A stretch of 15,277 nucleotides of DNA from NCBI GenBank assembly GCA_002730365.1, contig PBZZ01000101.1:1-15277 (forward strand). The letters run 5' to 3'. The notes under the pieces are model-generated. The model made no database searches. It was given only the letters and a program-made list of their open reading frames with translations, and had not been told where the DNA came from. The DNA is from Deltaproteobacteria bacterium (GTDB lineage Bacteria; SAR324; NAC60-12). Every line of letters begins with the position of its first letter. The stretch's first letter is position 1. Positions 15,052 to 15,277 of the stretch are shown in pieces. The translations under genes were made by a program, and so were the position numbers.

Positions 15052-15196
15052 GCTGACGTATTTTCGTTGCGTCCTTTTAAAATACTTCTTTGAGTGTCCG
15101 ATGATTTGAATTGACCTTCCAACTACAAGAAGTCGGTAGCCTCGAAAAGTGATTCCTGCCAGAGTTGCCTCTATTTTGGCTTGGAAAGATGAGCAA

Positions 15197-15236
15197 AAAA
15201 CTCTGAGATTTTTGTTCTCAGGGATCTCAGAGTTTT
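15197..15236. terminator. Bidirectional terminator-like hairpin
   Basis: AAAACTCTGAGA (15197-15208) and TCTCAGAGTTTT (15225-15236) form a perfect 12-bp stem around a 16-base loop. On the minus strand the stem runs into TTTTTT, and on the plus strand it ends in TTTT. It could end a minus-strand gene beyond the right edge, or back up termination of the plus-strand operon. A second pairing, CTGAGA with TCTCAG inside the loop, is possible. Confidence 0.7.
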
Positions 15237-15277
15237 CATCTGAGCCAACAAAACTATCTTTGAGACCAAGTACTATA

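Larger units (their letters stand above)
14801..15060 (-). pseudogene. Cupin-domain protein remnant, frameshifted; 5' end not defined
   Basis: Reading from the right, one frame gives APGSFEIHREESGQTF. A -1 step in the TTTT run at 14983-14986 then continues SHSIDEVVILAKGQVEIEVQGQ and later GEEIFFIPTQAILTVRN and WYYGYRVT, ending at TAG 14801-14803. Joined, this is a single cupin barrel with the G(X)5HXH-like and G(X)5PXG-like regions. The second motif, usually IPAGxxHTVRN, reads IPTQAILTVRN, so its metal-binding histidine is lost; only part of the first HxH remains. The frame is open upstream to the window edge but has no ATG, GTG or TTG, and a strong terminator-like hairpin lies in it, so the coordinate at the right is only a domain limit. 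It is probably a decayed gene or one broken by base-calling error. Confidence 0.6.

Noticed and set aside
1..15277. tRNA, rRNA, CRISPR array, insertion sequence or integrase
   Set aside because: Looked for on both strands; no cloverleaf, regularly spaced repeats, transposase motifs or terminal inverted repeats were seen.

Overview
The window looks like chromosome from a Gram-negative heterotrophic bacterium: Sec signal peptides on solute-binding proteins, periplasmic-type ABC uptake systems, AGGAG-type ribosome binding sites, occasional GTG and TTG starts, and a moderate GC content that I judge by eye to be in the low to mid 40s. The gene set resembles marine proteobacteria with many transporters, of the SAR324 kind. 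That placement is only an impression. I see no RNA genes, insertion sequences, CRISPR array or phage genes.

Left arm, minus strand (2189 down to 1): a PotD-like solute-binding protein, a PotB-like permease, and the first 37 codons of a second, PotC-like permease that runs off the left edge. This is a polyamine/iron-type (POPT-like) importer whose ATPase is not in the window. A hairpin sits between the binding protein and the first permease. A 19-bp perfect tandem duplication lies in an unusually long gap between the two permeases.

Middle, minus strand (4490 down to 2509): a two-gene operon with a 4-base ATGA overlap. It encodes a Gfo/Idh/MocA oxidoreductase and a TIM-barrel sugar-phosphate isomerase/epimerase of the IolE (inosose dehydratase) type, so it probably catabolises an inositol-like or sugar-like polyol.

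Right arm, plus strand (4910 to 14795): one long probable operon divergent from the oxidoreductase pair. It holds a large family-5 (peptide/opine/glycoside-type) solute-binding protein, a DppB-like permease, a DppC-like permease with a large extracytoplasmic insert, a fused DppD-DppF double ATPase, two tandem but strongly diverged CehA/McbA-type PHP-domain metallohydrolases, and an alpha/beta-hydrolase esterase interrupted by one -1 frameshift. The layout suggests import of one class of compound followed by hydrolysis inside the cell, perhaps with the released polyol or sugar part passed to the divergent dehydrogenase/isomerase pair. That connection is inference from position.

Right end, minus strand (convergent with the esterase): a cupin-domain remnant that also needs one -1 frameshift to be read, and that lacks a usual metal-binding histidine. 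Two terminator-like hairpins lie in or beside it. Two adjacent single-base losses could mean gene decay or base-calling errors in the assembly; the sequence alone cannot decide.
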